A stretch of 64,000 bases of DNA, from NCBI RefSeq assembly GCF_900606115.1, contig NZ_UWPJ01000011.1:1-64000 (forward strand), read 5' to 3'. Position 1 is the first letter of the stretch; each line of letters starts with the position of its first letter. Below are positions 36,244 to 46,089 of the stretch, piece after piece. Origin of the DNA: Pigmentiphaga humi. Its GTDB lineage: Bacteria; Pseudomonadota; Gammaproteobacteria; Burkholderiales; Burkholderiaceae_B. The position numbers were made by a program, and so were the translations under genes. The notes beneath the pieces are model-generated. The model was given only the letters and a program-made list of their open reading frames with translations. It was not told the DNA's origin and did no database searches.

Positions 36244-36484
36244 GAGTTCGGTCTCCGGAAAAGCGGGTCGGGTGCGGCCGATTGTACGCAGCGGGGCCGG
36301 CAGCGGCGCGCGGGCCGCGCGGATGGGGCCTATGGTATTTTCCTGGCGGGAATCATCGCGCGGCGCCGCTGTGGCCGTCACGGTACCAGACAGCTTGTTA
36401 CAACCGCGCAGCCGCTGGGCCGCGCTCGCCGGAATCCTCTGCGCCCCGGGCGGTCTAGTTGTGTTCCGGACAATCACTGCGCAC

Positions 36485-38098
36485 ATGCGCTTCAGGGAGA
36501 ATCTAGTGGGTTTCACAGACCTCGCGGCCTTCATGCGGAAAGGGCTGCTGCAAGCCGCGCTGGGGGCGGCTACCATGCTGGCCGCCGCAGGCACGGCAGC
36601 CGTACAGGCATTTACGCTCGACGACGTCACGGCGCGCGCGCGCCAGCTGATCGAACAGCCCTATGCGGCCCCGGTCAGCAACCTGCCTCCGGTCTTCAGC
36701 AAGATGGAGTTCGCCGACTACCTGCGCATCCAGCCGCGCCGCGACAAGTTCGAATGGCAGGATCTGGCTACCCCCTTCAAGCTGGCCTTCTACCATCAGG
36801 GCATGCATTTCTCCAGCCCGGTGGCGATCAGCGAGGTGGTGGACGGCAAGGTCCACGAGATCAAGTACGACCCGGCCAAGTTCGATTTCGGCGGCCTGAA
36901 CTTCGACGCGGCCGCCACGCGCAATCTCGGCTACGCGGGCTTTCGCGTGCTCTATCCGATCAATCGCGACGGCGTGCAGGACGAGATCATGAGCCTGCTG
37001 GGCGCGAGCTATTTCCGCGTGATCGGCAAGGGGCAGATCTACGGTCTGTCGGCGCGCGGCCTGGCGATCGACACGGCCTGGCAGGACGGCATGTCCGAGG
37101 AGTTCCCGCGCTTTCGCGAATTCTGGGTCGAGCGGCCCAAGCCGCAGGATCGCGAACTGGTCATCTATGCCTTGATGGATTCGCCGCGCGCCACCGGCGC
37201 CTACCGCTTCGTGCTGCGGCCGGGCGAGGACACCGTGGTCGACGTCCAGTCGCGCGTGTTCGTGCGCGGCGAGATCCATCGCCTGGGCGTGGCGCCGCTG
37301 ACCAGCATGTTCCTGTACGGTCCGAACCAGGGCGTGCGCGGCAACAACTTCCGGCCCGCGCTGCACGATTCGAACGGCCTGGCCATCCACACCGGCGACG
37401 GCCAGTGGCTGTGGCGCCCGCTGAACAATCCCGAGTTCCTGTCGGTGAGCGCCTTCCAGGTGACCAACCCCAAGGGCTTCGGCCTGCTGCAGCGCGGCCA
37501 CGAATTCCATCGCTACGAAGACCTGGCCGACCGCTACGATCTGCGTCCGAGCGCGTGGATCGAGCCGCAGGGCGACTGGGGGCCGGGCCAGGTGCAACTG
37601 GTGGAGATTCCCACCGCGGACGAGACCAACGACAACATCGGCGCGTTCTGGACGCCCGAGAAGCTGCCTCCCAAGGGGCAGCCCATGCGCCACGACTATC
37701 GCATCCACTGGACGCTCAACGAACCGGCGCTGCTGGAAAAAGAAGTGGGCTGGGTCAAGCAGACGCTGCGCACCGACGGCGAGGTGCGCCAGGCCAACCT
37801 GATCCGCCAGCTCGACGGCAGCACCGCCTTCATGATCGATTTCGAAGGGCCGGTGCTGGCCGGCCTGCCGAACGGCACCACCGTCAATGCGCAGGTGGAC
37901 GTGGGCGGGAACGGCGAAGTGCTGGAAAACGTCCTGCAACGCAATCCGGCCATCCAGGGCTGGCGCCTGACGCTGCGCGTCAAGGTCAAGGATCCGCGCC
38001 AGCCGCTGGAGCTGCGCGCGGCGCTGGTCGACGGCAAGAAGGCGCTGACCGAAACCTGGAGCTATCAACTGCCGGCGCGCTCGGTGCGCGCGCCTTAG
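36485..38098 (+). CDS. opgG: Osmoregulated periplasmic glucan synthesis protein OpgG
   Basis: The product is 537 residues, or 521 from ATG 36533; both give a signal peptide ending TAAVQAF. It matches OpgG/MdoG throughout: [39 protein letters not shown] and [20 protein letters not shown] are characteristic. OpgG acts in the periplasm on the beta-1,2-glucan backbone made by OpgH, which is not in the window. The stop codon overlaps that of the convergent LysR gene. Confidence 0.95.
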   Translation: MRFRENLVGFTDLAAFMRKGLLQAALGAATMLAAAGTAAVQAFTLDDVTARARQLIEQPYAAPVSNLPPVFSKMEFADYLRIQPRRDKFEWQDLATPFKLAFYHQGMHFSSPVAISEVVDGKVHEIKYDPAKFDFGGLNFDAAATRNLGYAGFRVLYPINRDGVQDEIMSLLGASYFRVIGKGQIYGLSARGLAIDTAWQDGMSEEFPRFREFWVERPKPQDRELVIYALMDSPRATGAYRFVLRPGEDTVVDVQSRVFVRGEIHRLGVAPLTSMFLYGPNQGVRGNNFRPALHDSNGLAIHTGDGQWLWRPLNNPEFLSVSAFQVTNPKGFGLLQRGHEFHRYEDLADRYDLRPSAWIEPQGDWGPGQVQLVEIPTADETNDNIGAFWTPEKLPPKGQPMRHDYRIHWTLNEPALLEKEVGWVKQTLRTDGEVRQANLIRQLDGSTAFMIDFEGPVLAGLPNGTTVNAQVDVGGNGEVLENVLQRNPAIQGWRLTLRVKVKDPRQPLELRAALVDGKKALTETWSYQLPARSVRAP

Positions 38099-38997
38099 GC
38101 CGGCCCGTTGTCGCGCCGATAGCGCTCGATCACTTCCAGCATGGCGAGCAGGGCGGGGGAGCGGTTGCCGCGCAGGTAGGCGCAGCTCAGCTCCACGTCC
38201 GGCAGGAATGCCGAATCGAGCGGGCGGTAGGCCACGCCGGGCAGCAGCAGATTGTCGGCCGCCGAGCGCGGCGTCACGCACAGGCCGAAACGCCCGGCCA
38301 CCAGGGCCACGCAGGTCAGTACGTCCTCGACCTGCTGCACCACCCGCAGCGCCACGTTCTCGCGGTTGAACATGCGCGCCACGCGTTCTTCCAGCCCCGG
38401 CATGTCGAGGTTGGGGTAGAGGATCATGGGCTGGTCGTGCAGGTCGGCCGCGCGCAGACGGTCCCGCCGAGCCAGCGGATGGCTCTCGTGCATGCCGACG
38501 TAGAGAGGCTCGCGCGTCACCAGTTGGGCGTCGATATCGGGATCGTCGGGCGGCAGCCGATGGAAGCCGGCGGTAATGCGCCGCTCGCGCAGCGCCTCCA
38601 ACTGCTCGGGCTTGGTCAGGTTGTGCAGACGGATCTCCACGTCTGGGCGCTCGGCATGCAGGATGGCCAGGATGCGCGGAATCACGCTGAGTATCCCGGA
38701 GCCGAACACGCCAATTTCCAATGTGCCCGTCAGCCCCTGGCCGGCGCGGCGCGCCCGCTCGTGGGCGCGCTCGGTCAGCGACAGGATGTTGGGGACTTCG
38801 TCCAGCAGCGCGGCGCCGGCTTCGGTCAGTTCCACCCCCTTGGGCGTGCGCACGAACAGGGGCGCGCCCAGGTCGCGTTCCAGTTCCGCCATGTGACGGG
38901 TCAGCGGCGGTTGCGCCATGTGCAGCCGCTTGGCGGCGCGCGTGAAATTGCGCTCCGTGGCCACCGCCACGAAATAGCGCATCTGCTTCAGGTTCAT
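38095..38997 (-). CDS. LysR-family regulator divergent from the intradiol dioxygenase
   Basis: The 300-residue protein has the LysR HTH ([20 protein letters not shown], then [20 protein letters not shown]) and a co-inducer domain like that of BenM/CatR-type aromatic regulators. It is transcribed away from the dioxygenase gene across a 126-nt region with a T-N11-A site. A role as activator of that gene is likely. Confidence 0.9.
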   Translation of the reverse strand: MNLKQMRYFVAVATERNFTRAAKRLHMAQPPLTRHMAELERDLGAPLFVRTPKGVELTEAGAALLDEVPNILSLTERAHERARRAGQGLTGTLEIGVFGSGILSVIPRILAILHAERPDVEIRLHNLTKPEQLEALRERRITAGFHRLPPDDPDIDAQLVTREPLYVGMHESHPLARRDRLRAADLHDQPMILYPNLDMPGLEERVARMFNRENVALRVVQQVEDVLTCVALVAGRFGLCVTPRSAADNLLLPGVAYRPLDSAFLPDVELSCAYLRGNRSPALLAMLEVIERYRRDNGPA

Positions 38998-39012
38998 CGT
39001 GGAAAGTGAGCC

Positions 39013-39027
39013 ATACTGTATCGGTAT
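39013..39027. promoter_or_regulatory. LysR-type T-N11-A site
   Basis: ATACTGTATCGGTAT is an inverted repeat ATAC-N7-GTAT with the T-N11-A form bound by LysR regulators. It lies 16 nt from the LysR start and about 97 nt before the dioxygenase ATG. A related half, ACTGTATCG, recurs at about 39052. Confidence 0.55.
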
Positions 39028-39123
39028 GGAGATCGTCATAGACGGTATTGGACTGTATCGCATCCGTCCGCGATCATCCAGCCGTGGCGCGCCCGCATGG
39101 CCGCTCATCGATATGGACCAGAC

Positions 39124-40074
39124 ATGATCATCAAGAACCAGCAAGACGTGACCGAGGCCGTGCTGGCCGAGGCCGCGCGGGCCGACGACCCGCGCCTTCG
39201 CGAAATCCTGTCGGCCGGCGTGCGGCACCTGCATGCCTTCGTGCGCGAGGTCCGGCTGACCGAGGCCGAGTTCCACCAGCTCTGCGGCGTGATCGCCCGG
39301 GCTGGCCAATTGACCAACGCCTTCCACAACGAAGTCGTGCTGGCGGCGGGCTCGCTGGGCGTGTCGTCGCTGGTCTGTCTGCTGAACAACGGCGACAACG
39401 GCCAGACCGAGACCTCGGCCAACCTGATGGGGCCGTTCTGGCGCATGGATTCGCCGGTCACGCCCAACGGCGGCAGCATCGTGCGTTCGCCCACCCCGGG
39501 CGATCCCATTTTCGTCAACGCCTGGGTGCGGGACCGCGACGGCCGGCCGGTGGCCGGTGCCGAGGTGGACGTCTGGCACAGCTCCACCGAGGGCTTCTAC
39601 GAGAACCAGGATCCGGCCCAGGGCGACATGAACCTGCGCGGCAAATTCACCACCGACCAGGACGGCCGCATCGCTTTCCGCAGCATCAAGCCGGCGGGCT
39701 ACCCCATTCCCGTCACCGGGCCGGTGGGCGACCTGATCAAGGCGCAGGGCCGCCACAACATGCGGCCCGCCCACATCCATTTCATGATCTACAAGCCGGG
39801 CTACAAGACCCAGTTCTCGCAGGTGTATTCCAGCGACGATCCCAACCTCGAGACCGACGTGCAGTTCGGCGTGACCGAGGCACTGGTGGGGCGCTACGTG
39901 GCGCACGATGCCGCCGGCGAGCCCGCGCCGGCACCGGACGTGCAGGGCCGCTGGTACACTCTGGACCAGCATTTCGTGGTCGAGCCGGGGGAGGCTCGGC
40001 TGCCCAAGCCACCGATTACCGGCAAGGCCGACGGCGATCGTCCGGTGTTAACGGTGCTGGAGCGGCGTCCGTAA
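39124..40074 (+). CDS. Intradiol ring-cleavage dioxygenase, hydroxyquinol type
   Basis: The 316-residue protein has an N-terminal helical dimerisation domain. The catalytic domain shows the four non-heme Fe(III) ligands as Tyr159 (EGFYENQ), Tyr193 (PAGYPIP), His217 and His219 (RPAHIHF). NLMGPFWRMDSP and the overall length fit hydroxyquinol 1,2-dioxygenases, which open 1,2,4-trihydroxybenzene to maleylacetate; catechol or chlorocatechol are alternatives. No maleylacetate reductase gene is seen nearby. Confidence 0.85.
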   Translation: MIIKNQQDVTEAVLAEAARADDPRLREILSAGVRHLHAFVREVRLTEAEFHQLCGVIARAGQLTNAFHNEVVLAAGSLGVSSLVCLLNNGDNGQTETSANLMGPFWRMDSPVTPNGGSIVRSPTPGDPIFVNAWVRDRDGRPVAGAEVDVWHSSTEGFYENQDPAQGDMNLRGKFTTDQDGRIAFRSIKPAGYPIPVTGPVGDLIKAQGRHNMRPAHIHFMIYKPGYKTQFSQVYSSDDPNLETDVQFGVTEALVGRYVAHDAAGEPAPAPDVQGRWYTLDQHFVVEPGEARLPKPPITGKADGDRPVLTVLERRP

Positions 40075-40280
40075 CGGTATCGGGCGGCGCCTCCGGCTTG
40101 CTCCCGCCCGATCGACACCCCGGTTCTTCGCCACTCACGATGATCTGATTTTCTTGCCCAGCATCCCGCGTTGCTCATGCACAAGCAGGTGTGCAGCGAT
40201 GTCGAACGCGCCACACGGAGTCTGCCGCGCCCGGGGGGGGACGGCAGAAGACCTCTCTTTCTACTCAACGACGCGAGATC

Positions 40281-42326
40281 ATGCATCTAAAAACCAGAAC
40301 CCGCTTTCTCCTTCTGCCGGTGGTGTCGGCGGTACTCGCCGCGTGCGGCGGCTCGGGAGACCCCGCGCCAACGGAGGCTTGTGCCGAAACGGGCGAATAT
40401 GCCTGCAAGACGGGCGCGACCGAGCCTCTCTATACCTTTCAATGGGCGTTGAACCGCGCGACCACCTTTTTCAAGGACTTCCCCGCCACGTTCGCCACCG
40501 ATGTCGATCTGAACGTGGAGCCGGCACATCGCCAGGGCTACAAGGGCGAGGGCGTGCGGGTTCTGGTGCTCGACACGGGCGTCGAGCTGAAGCACGAAGA
40601 CTTGGCGGCGAATGCCGACCCGAGCATGTCGTACAACTTCCTGACCGGCACCGACGATCCGTTCCCGGAACTGTCTCCCCCCGATAGCGCCGCACATGGC
40701 ACGGCCGTGGCGGGCATGATCGCGGCGGCTCAGAACGGCAAGGGCGTGATGGGCATTGCGCCGCGCGCCACCGTGGGCGGTGCCAACCTGCTGTCCAGCA
40801 CCAATTGGCAGTCGGATCTGCTCCTGGCGTTCGGCGGCGCGCCCTGGTCCAGCAAGGCGGATGTGTTCAATGGCTCGTTCGGGGATTCCGTCGCGCTTGC
40901 CCAGGGCTACGACGACGAAACGGATGGCGCCACGCTTGCCGTGCGTCAGCTCAAGCGCCTGCGCGGCGGCAAGGGCGGGGTATTCCTGAAGTCGGCAGGC
41001 AATTCTTTCCAGGAAGGCACGTGCGGCACCGGCCTGGCCTACTACTCTTGTTCCAATGTGGGCAACGACCGGTTGACGCTGGAGCCCAGCGTCGTCACGG
41101 TAGCGGCCCTCAACGCCATGGGCAGGGCCAGCAGCTATAGCAGCGCGGGCTCGGTGGTCTGGGTTACCGGCATGGGCGGGGAGTTCGGCAGCTCCGGCAC
41201 CTATGGCGAAGGGGTGAGCGCGGGCAGGGTCCAGAACGGACCCACCATTTTCAGCACCGATCTGAGCGGTTGCGTCAACGGTTTCAGCAATACGGCCGCG
41301 TCCACGCTTTTCCAGCGTGGACAAAGCAGCCGCAATGGCCAGCCGGACAACGCCAACTGCGACTACACCTATATGAATGGCACGTCTTCGTCCGCGCCCA
41401 CGATGTCGGGCGTGGTGGCGTTGATGCTCAGCGCCAATCCGGATCTCACCTGGCGCGATGTGCGCGACATCCTGCAGAAATCGTCGCGCAAGGTCGATGC
41501 CGATTACTCCGCCAACCTGGTCCCGGGCGGAACCAAGCGATATGGCGCCTTGATGAGCCTGAACACCAACCAGTTGCTCGACCTGCGCGGCAGCGCCGTC
41601 GACATCCGCGATGGCTCTTTTGTGGCTCCCGTCGAACTGGGCTGGCAGAAAAACGCCGCGGGCCTGGAGCATTCCAACCGGTACGGCTTCGGCGTGCCCG
41701 ATGCCGGCCGGGCCGTGGAGCTGGCGCTGGAGTACAAGAAAGACCCGAGCCGCAGCCGGACCGCAGATGTGAAGATCCCCGACTTCACCCCGCTCAGCTA
41801 CAGGCAGAAGGGCGGTACCGACGTTCCGGATCCGGAGGATCTCGCGGAGTTCGGCTTCGTCGATATCGGCAGTCCTTTCCCTTACCGGCGCGTGACCGAG
41901 GACGTGGCTTCGCTCACGGTCGCCGACGCCGGGACCGTGGATGCGTTTCAGGTGCGCCTGAGCGGAGAGAATGTCTGCCTGGGCTCGCTGGGCATCGCCG
42001 TCCGGTCGCCCTCGGGAACCATGTCGCTGCTCAAATTGCCCAATGATGCCTTCCGGGCCGGTTACTACAATCTCCCCTGGGGTTCGGGGCCGTGGAACAA
42101 GTTCGACAACTATGGTTTGTCCAGCGCGACTTTCTATGGCGAGCAGGCCCGGGGGGATTGGAAGGTCTTCCTCATTGCGGCCAATCCGGACGAGCAGATC
42201 GAAATCTACCGGGTGGTCGACAACAAGCGTGAATTCATGATGTCCGAGAAGTGCTCTTCCACGTTGGAAGACGGATCGCCGGCGGACTTCAAGTTCATGG
42301 TCGAAGCGCGCGTCATCGCGCAATAA
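40281..42326 (+). CDS. Kexin-like S8 serine protease lipoprotein with P domain
   Basis: The 681-residue protein has a lipobox LAAC (Cys22) and no visible long prodomain. The S8 triad is Asp98 (VLVLDTGVE), His139 (AHGTAVAGM) and Ser369 (MNGTSSSAP), with oxyanion Asn241 (SAGNSF). A C-terminal P/proprotein-convertase domain spans roughly 560-680 (VADAGTVDAFQVRLSGENVC...GDWKVFLIA). It should sit on the outer membrane or surface. The lack of an N-terminal inhibitor domain is notable beside the small secreted protein encoded next. Confidence 0.88.
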   Translation: MHLKTRTRFLLLPVVSAVLAACGGSGDPAPTEACAETGEYACKTGATEPLYTFQWALNRATTFFKDFPATFATDVDLNVEPAHRQGYKGEGVRVLVLDTGVELKHEDLAANADPSMSYNFLTGTDDPFPELSPPDSAAHGTAVAGMIAAAQNGKGVMGIAPRATVGGANLLSSTNWQSDLLLAFGGAPWSSKADVFNGSFGDSVALAQGYDDETDGATLAVRQLKRLRGGKGGVFLKSAGNSFQEGTCGTGLAYYSCSNVGNDRLTLEPSVVTVAALNAMGRASSYSSAGSVVWVTGMGGEFGSSGTYGEGVSAGRVQNGPTIFSTDLSGCVNGFSNTAASTLFQRGQSSRNGQPDNANCDYTYMNGTSSSAPTMSGVVALMLSANPDLTWRDVRDILQKSSRKVDADYSANLVPGGTKRYGALMSLNTNQLLDLRGSAVDIRDGSFVAPVELGWQKNAAGLEHSNRYGFGVPDAGRAVELALEYKKDPSRSRTADVKIPDFTPLSYRQKGGTDVPDPEDLAEFGFVDIGSPFPYRRVTEDVASLTVADAGTVDAFQVRLSGENVCLGSLGIAVRSPSGTMSLLKLPNDAFRAGYYNLPWGSGPWNKFDNYGLSSATFYGEQARGDWKVFLIAANPDEQIEIYRVVDNKREFMMSEKCSSTLEDGSPADFKFMVEARVIAQ

Positions 42327-42346
42327 CTTACGGCATCGAGGACGAT

Positions 42347-42805
42347 ATGAAAAAATTGGTGCAAACAGCCTTGGTGGCGCTGGGTCTGTCCGTGGCGATG
42401 GCGTGCCAGGCAGCCGAGACGCCCGAGCCGGGGCAGCGGATGTCGCCGGAGCAGCTCGCACAGTGGGGACAACTGCGCAGCTACACCGCCGGTTCCAGCC
42501 GCTTGCGTGTGCTGCCCGTCCCGCCCGCGGACGGAGAGGGCGTCTTGCTGCTCAGTTCGCAAGACGTGGTCGGGCTCAGCCGCAACGAGGTGCTGGTGGT
42601 CGGCGCCTCCGAAGATCAGGTCAGGGCGGCCGCCTCGGTACCCGCTCCGGTGTCGGTGCAATACATGGCGCCGACCGGCTCGGCGCTGCTGCGCTATGCC
42701 GAATTCGGCCAGGCGGTGGCGGCCCTGAAGGCGCTCAAGACCAATCTGCCCGGAGCGACGGTGCGCCTGCCGGTGCAATGGGAAAAGACGCCCGTGCCGC
42801 GTTGA
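42347..42805 (+). CDS. Small secreted protein, possible chaperone/inhibitor of the S8 protease
   Basis: The 152-residue protein has a signal sequence ending near AMACQAAE; the Cys could be lipidated, though AMAC is not an ideal lipobox. The mature part has strand-rich segments and a helix (FGQAVAALKALKTNLPGATV) reminiscent of the beta-alpha-beta inhibitor I9/prodomain fold. It starts 20 nt after the protease gene. A separate folding helper or inhibitor is plausible; the identity is not established. Confidence 0.55.
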   Translation: MKKLVQTALVALGLSVAMACQAAETPEPGQRMSPEQLAQWGQLRSYTAGSSRLRVLPVPPADGEGVLLLSSQDVVGLSRNEVLVVGASEDQVRAAASVPAPVSVQYMAPTGSALLRYAEFGQAVAALKALKTNLPGATVRLPVQWEKTPVPR

Positions 42806-42920
42806 CGGCGCGACCGATGCCGGCGGCCGCAGAGGGCGCGTTCCGCGCGAATGCGCCATGTGGTTCTTGTCGGCAATGTTGCGCCCAGGCTGCCCGTCGG
42901 TTCTTCCGGCATGAAAGGTG

Positions 42921-42949
42921 TTGCCATTTGACGGGAACCGGGCTAATAT
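42921..42949 (+). promoter_or_regulatory. Predicted promoter of the spc operon
   Basis: TTGCCA at 42921-42926 and TAATAT at 42944-42949, with a 17-nt spacer, form a good sigma-70 promoter 236 nt before rplN. Together with the terminator after rpsQ it shows that the spc operon can be transcribed independently of the S10 operon. The rest of 42806-43184 holds no supported gene and is the rplN leader. Confidence 0.7.
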
Positions 42950-43184
42950 CAAAGGCTTACCTTTGCAGTTGCTGGATGCGTCCTCGAGTTTTGTGGGCTG
43001 ATCCATGCGGCTGCCGAGGTGGAAACTGGCCTTGCGTTGTGGGGTTTCCCGCGGCGTTCGCTTCAGAATTTCAACCCAGGGCGAGCAAGCAGTTGCCTGC
43101 CTGACGGGACCAAAACTGATCGGATGGCCTGGCGCTGCTTGAATGGCGCCGGGTATTTCGGGTTAAGTTGGAACAGGGTAAATC

Positions 43185-43553
43185 ATGATTCAAATGCAGA
43201 CCACGTTGGACGTGGCCGACAACACCGGTGCGCGCTCGGTTATGTGCATCAAGGTGCTCGGCGGCTCCAAGCGCCGCTATGCCGGCATCGGCGACGTCAT
43301 CAAAGTGAGCGTCAAGGATGCGGCCCCCCGCGGTCGCGTAAAAAAGGGCGAAATCTACAACGCCGTGGTGGTTCGTACCGCCAAGGGCGTCCGTCGCAAG
43401 GACGGTTCGCTGATCCGTTTCGGTGGCAATGCCGCCGTGTTGCTCAACGCCAAGCTCGAGCCCATCGGCACTCGTATCTTCGGACCCGTTACGCGCGAAC
43501 TGCGTACCGAGCGTTTCATGAAGATCGTGTCGCTGGCGCCCGAAGTGCTGTAA
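43185..43553 (+). CDS. rplN: Large ribosomal subunit protein L14
   Basis: The 122-residue product starts [19 protein letters not shown] and ends [13 protein letters not shown], as L14 does. It lies at the 30S-50S interface. It is the first gene of the spc operon, 37.5 kb from rpsQ, and is preceded by a predicted promoter and a ~230-nt leader. Confidence 0.98.
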   Translation: MIQMQTTLDVADNTGARSVMCIKVLGGSKRRYAGIGDVIKVSVKDAAPRGRVKKGEIYNAVVVRTAKGVRRKDGSLIRFGGNAAVLLNAKLEPIGTRIFGPVTRELRTERFMKIVSLAPEVL

Positions 43554-43563
43554 AGGGGCCGCG

Positions 43564-43881
43564 ATGAACAAGATCCGTAAAGGCGACGAAGTCATCGTCC
43601 TGACCGGCAAAGACAAGGCCAAGCGCGGTGTCGTGCTTAGCGTTGGCGAAGACCGTGTCGTGGTCGAGGGCATCAATGTCGTCAAAAAGAACGTGAAGCC
43701 GAATCCGATGGCCAACCAGCCTGGCGGCATCATGGACAAGACCATGCCCATCCACGTCTCGAACGTGGCGATTTTCAACCCCGCCACCGGCAAGGCCGAT
43801 CGCGTGGGCGTCAAGAAAGTCGAAGGCAAGAATGTGCGCGTCTTCCGTTCCAATGGCGAAGCCATTGCGACGAAAGCGTAA
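43564..43881 (+). CDS. rplX: Large ribosomal subunit protein L24
   Basis: The 105-residue protein has the KOW motif near the start ([19 protein letters not shown]) and [17 protein letters not shown], as in L24, an early 50S assembly initiator. It is spaced 10 nt after rplN. Confidence 0.98.
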   Translation: MNKIRKGDEVIVLTGKDKAKRGVVLSVGEDRVVVEGINVVKKNVKPNPMANQPGGIMDKTMPIHVSNVAIFNPATGKADRVGVKKVEGKNVRVFRSNGEAIATKA

Positions 43882-43896
43882 GCGGGAGCAAACGAC

Positions 43897-44436
43897 ATGG
43901 TCCGTCTTCAAGACTATTACCGCGAGAAGGTCGTTGCCGACCTGACCAAGCAGTTCTCGTACAAGAGCGCGATGCAAGTGCCGCGCATCACCAAGATCAC
44001 CCTGAACATGGGTGTCTCGGAAGCTGTCGCCGACAAGAAAGTCATCGAGCACGCTACCGGCGATCTGACCAAGATTGCTGGCCAGAAGCCCGTCGTGACC
44101 AAGTCGCGCAAGGCTATCGCCGGCTTCAAGATCCGCGAGAACTATCCGATCGGCTGCATGGTGACCCTGCGCGGCGCCCGCATGTACGAATTCCTCGATC
44201 GCCTGATCAGCGTCGCGCTGCCGCGCGTGCGCGATTTCCGTGGCGTGTCCGGCCGTGCTTTCGACGGTCGCGGCAACTACAACATCGGTGTGAAAGAACA
44301 GATCATCTTCCCCGAGATCGAGTACGACAAGATCGACACGCTGCGTGGGCTGAACATCAGCATCACGACCACGGCAAAGACCGATGAAGAAGCCAAGGCG
44401 CTGCTTTCGGCCTTCCGCTTCCCGTTCCGTAACTAA
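43897..44436 (+). CDS. rplE: Large ribosomal subunit protein L5
   Basis: The 179-residue product contains [19 protein letters not shown] and [20 protein letters not shown], diagnostic for L5. It binds 5S rRNA in the central protuberance. In E. coli the mRNA near this gene is the S8 target for spc repression. Confidence 0.98.
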   Translation: MVRLQDYYREKVVADLTKQFSYKSAMQVPRITKITLNMGVSEAVADKKVIEHATGDLTKIAGQKPVVTKSRKAIAGFKIRENYPIGCMVTLRGARMYEFLDRLISVALPRVRDFRGVSGRAFDGRGNYNIGVKEQIIFPEIEYDKIDTLRGLNISITTTAKTDEEAKALLSAFRFPFRN

Positions 44437-44447
44437 GGGGTGAAATA

Positions 44448-44753
44448 GTGGCTAAGCTTTCACTCATCAATCGCGATATCAAGCGTGCCAAGCTGGCGGC
44501 CAAGTATGCCGCCAAGCGTGCCGCGCTCCAGGCTATCGTCGACGATGCGTCCAAGTCGGACGAAGAACGTTACCAGGCTCGCCTGAAAATTCAGCAGCTG
44601 CCTCGTAACGCCAACCCCACTCGCCAGCGCAACCGCTGCGCGGTGACCGGTCGCCCCCGTGGCGTGTTTCGCAAGTTCGGTCTGGCCCGTAACAAGCTGC
44701 GCGAGATGGCTATGCGCGGCGAAGTCCCGGGCATGACCAAGGCCAGCTGGTAG
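44448..44753 (+). CDS. rpsN: Small ribosomal subunit protein S14 (zinc-free form)
   Basis: The 101-residue protein starts at GTG and ends [18 protein letters not shown]. Only one cysteine is present ([12 protein letters not shown]), so this is the longer form without a zinc-binding CxxC pair. It belongs to the 30S head. GGGG at about 44437-44440 is the binding site. Confidence 0.97.
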   Translation: MAKLSLINRDIKRAKLAAKYAAKRAALQAIVDDASKSDEERYQARLKIQQLPRNANPTRQRNRCAVTGRPRGVFRKFGLARNKLREMAMRGEVPGMTKASW

Positions 44754-44764
44754 GAGAGTCATTC

Positions 44765-45160
44765 ATGAGCATGAGCGATCCGATCGCCGATATGCTGACG
44801 CGCATTCGCAATGCGCAGCGCGTAGACAAGGCGTCCGTATCCATGCCCTCCTCGAAGCTGAAGGTGGCGATTGCCACCGTGCTGAAGGACGAGGGCTACA
44901 TCGACGGTTTCGAGGTCAAGGCCAATGATGGCAAACCCGTACTCGAAATCAGCCTGAAGTATTACGCCGGCCGTCCGGTCATCGAGCGCATCGAACGCGT
45001 CTCGAAGCCCGGTCTGCGTATCTACAAGGGCCGTCATTCCATTCCCCAGGTCATGAACGGCCTGGGCGTGACCATCGTGTCCACCTCCCGTGGCGTGATG
45101 ACCGATCGCAAAGCACGCGCCAATGGCGTGGGCGGCGAGGTCCTCTGCTACGTGGCGTAA
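44765..45160 (+). CDS. rpsH: Small ribosomal subunit protein S8
   Basis: The 131-residue protein starts [18 protein letters not shown] and ends [12 protein letters not shown]8 is a primary 16S rRNA binder and the known autoregulator of the spc operon in E. coli. The first of two ATGs matches the family N-terminus. Confidence 0.98.
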   Translation: MSMSDPIADMLTRIRNAQRVDKASVSMPSSKLKVAIATVLKDEGYIDGFEVKANDGKPVLEISLKYYAGRPVIERIERVSKPGLRIYKGRHSIPQVMNGLGVTIVSTSRGVMTDRKARANGVGGEVLCYVA

Positions 45161-45169
45161 GGAGTCGAC

Positions 45170-45703
45170 ATGTCGCGTATTGCTAAGTATCCCGTCGAGT
45201 TGCCCAAGGGCGTCGAGGCCACCATCGCTGCCGATCAGATCACCGTCAAGGGCCCGCTGGGCACTCTGGCGCAGGCCTTGACCGGCCAGGTCACGATCGG
45301 CCAGGACGATGGCAAGCTGACCTTCGTCGCTGCCAACGACAGCCGCGAAGCCAAGGCCATGTCCGGCACCCTGCGTGCCCTGGTCAACAACATGGTGACC
45401 GGCGTCAGCAAGGGCTTCGAGCGCAAGCTCACCCTGGTCGGCGTGGGCTACCGTGCCCAGGCCCAAGGCGACTCGGTCAAGCTGCAACTGGGTTTTTCGC
45501 ACGATGTCGTGCACCAGATGCCCGCCGGCGTGAAAGTCGAATGCCCCACCCAGACCGAAGTGGTTCTGAAGGGTGCCGACAAGCAACGTGTTGGTCAGGT
45601 GGCCGCTGAAATCCGCGCCTATCGCCCCCCCGAGCCCTACAAGGGCAAGGGCGTGCGCTATGCGGACGAGCGCGTGGTCATCAAAGAGACCAAGAAGAAA
45701 TAA
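45170..45703 (+). CDS. rplF: Large ribosomal subunit protein L6
   Basis: The 177-residue protein has the two L6 half-domains. The second carries the conserved [16 protein letters not shown] near the C-terminus. It lies near the factor-binding site of the 50S subunit and follows rpsH after 9 nt. Confidence 0.98.
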   Translation: MSRIAKYPVELPKGVEATIAADQITVKGPLGTLAQALTGQVTIGQDDGKLTFVAANDSREAKAMSGTLRALVNNMVTGVSKGFERKLTLVGVGYRAQAQGDSVKLQLGFSHDVVHQMPAGVKVECPTQTEVVLKGADKQRVGQVAAEIRAYRPPEPYKGKGVRYADERVVIKETKKK

Positions 45704-45721
45704 GGCGGGTAAGGACGAATC

Positions 45722-46078
45722 ATGGACAAGAAGCAATCTCGTTTGCGTCGTGCGGTACCTACCCGCCGAAAGATCGCCGAGTTGCGCGTGCATCGCCTGT
45801 CGGTGTTCCGCTCGAACCTCCACATCTACGCAAACATCATTTCGCCGGAAGGCGACAAGGTGCTGGTCAGCGCCTCGACCGTCGAAGCCGAAGTGCGCCA
45901 GCAATTGGCGGGCAAGGGCGGCAACGTGGATGCTGCAACCCTGGTGGGCAAGCGCGTGGCCGAGAAGGCCAAGGCCGCCGGTATCGAAACCGTTGCGTTC
46001 GATCGCAGCGGTTTCCGCTACCACGGCCGCGTCAAGGCCCTGGCCGATGCCGCGCGTGAAGCCGGCCTGAAGTTTTAA
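45722..46078 (+). CDS. rplR: Large ribosomal subunit protein L18
   Basis: The 118-residue protein contains [20 protein letters not shown] and the end [20 protein letters not shown], typical of the 5S rRNA-binding protein L18. It is in the spc operon between rplF and rpsE. Confidence 0.98.
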   Translation: MDKKQSRLRRAVPTRRKIAELRVHRLSVFRSNLHIYANIISPEGDKVLVSASTVEAEVRQQLAGKGGNVDAATLVGKRVAEKAKAAGIETVAFDRSGFRYHGRVKALADAAREAGLKF

Positions 46079-46089
46079 GCGAGGATTAC

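Noticed and set aside
34324-39009. A 1561-codon open frame on the plus strand across the beta-glucosidase, opgG and LysR genes
   Set aside because: It is out of frame with, or antisense to, three well-supported genes, and its translation is low-complexity His/Arg/Ala-rich sequence. Long spurious frames are expected at this GC content.
5645-43184. Integrative element with attachment sites
   Set aside because: No integrase, tRNA gene, insertion sequence or flanking direct repeat was seen at the island ends.
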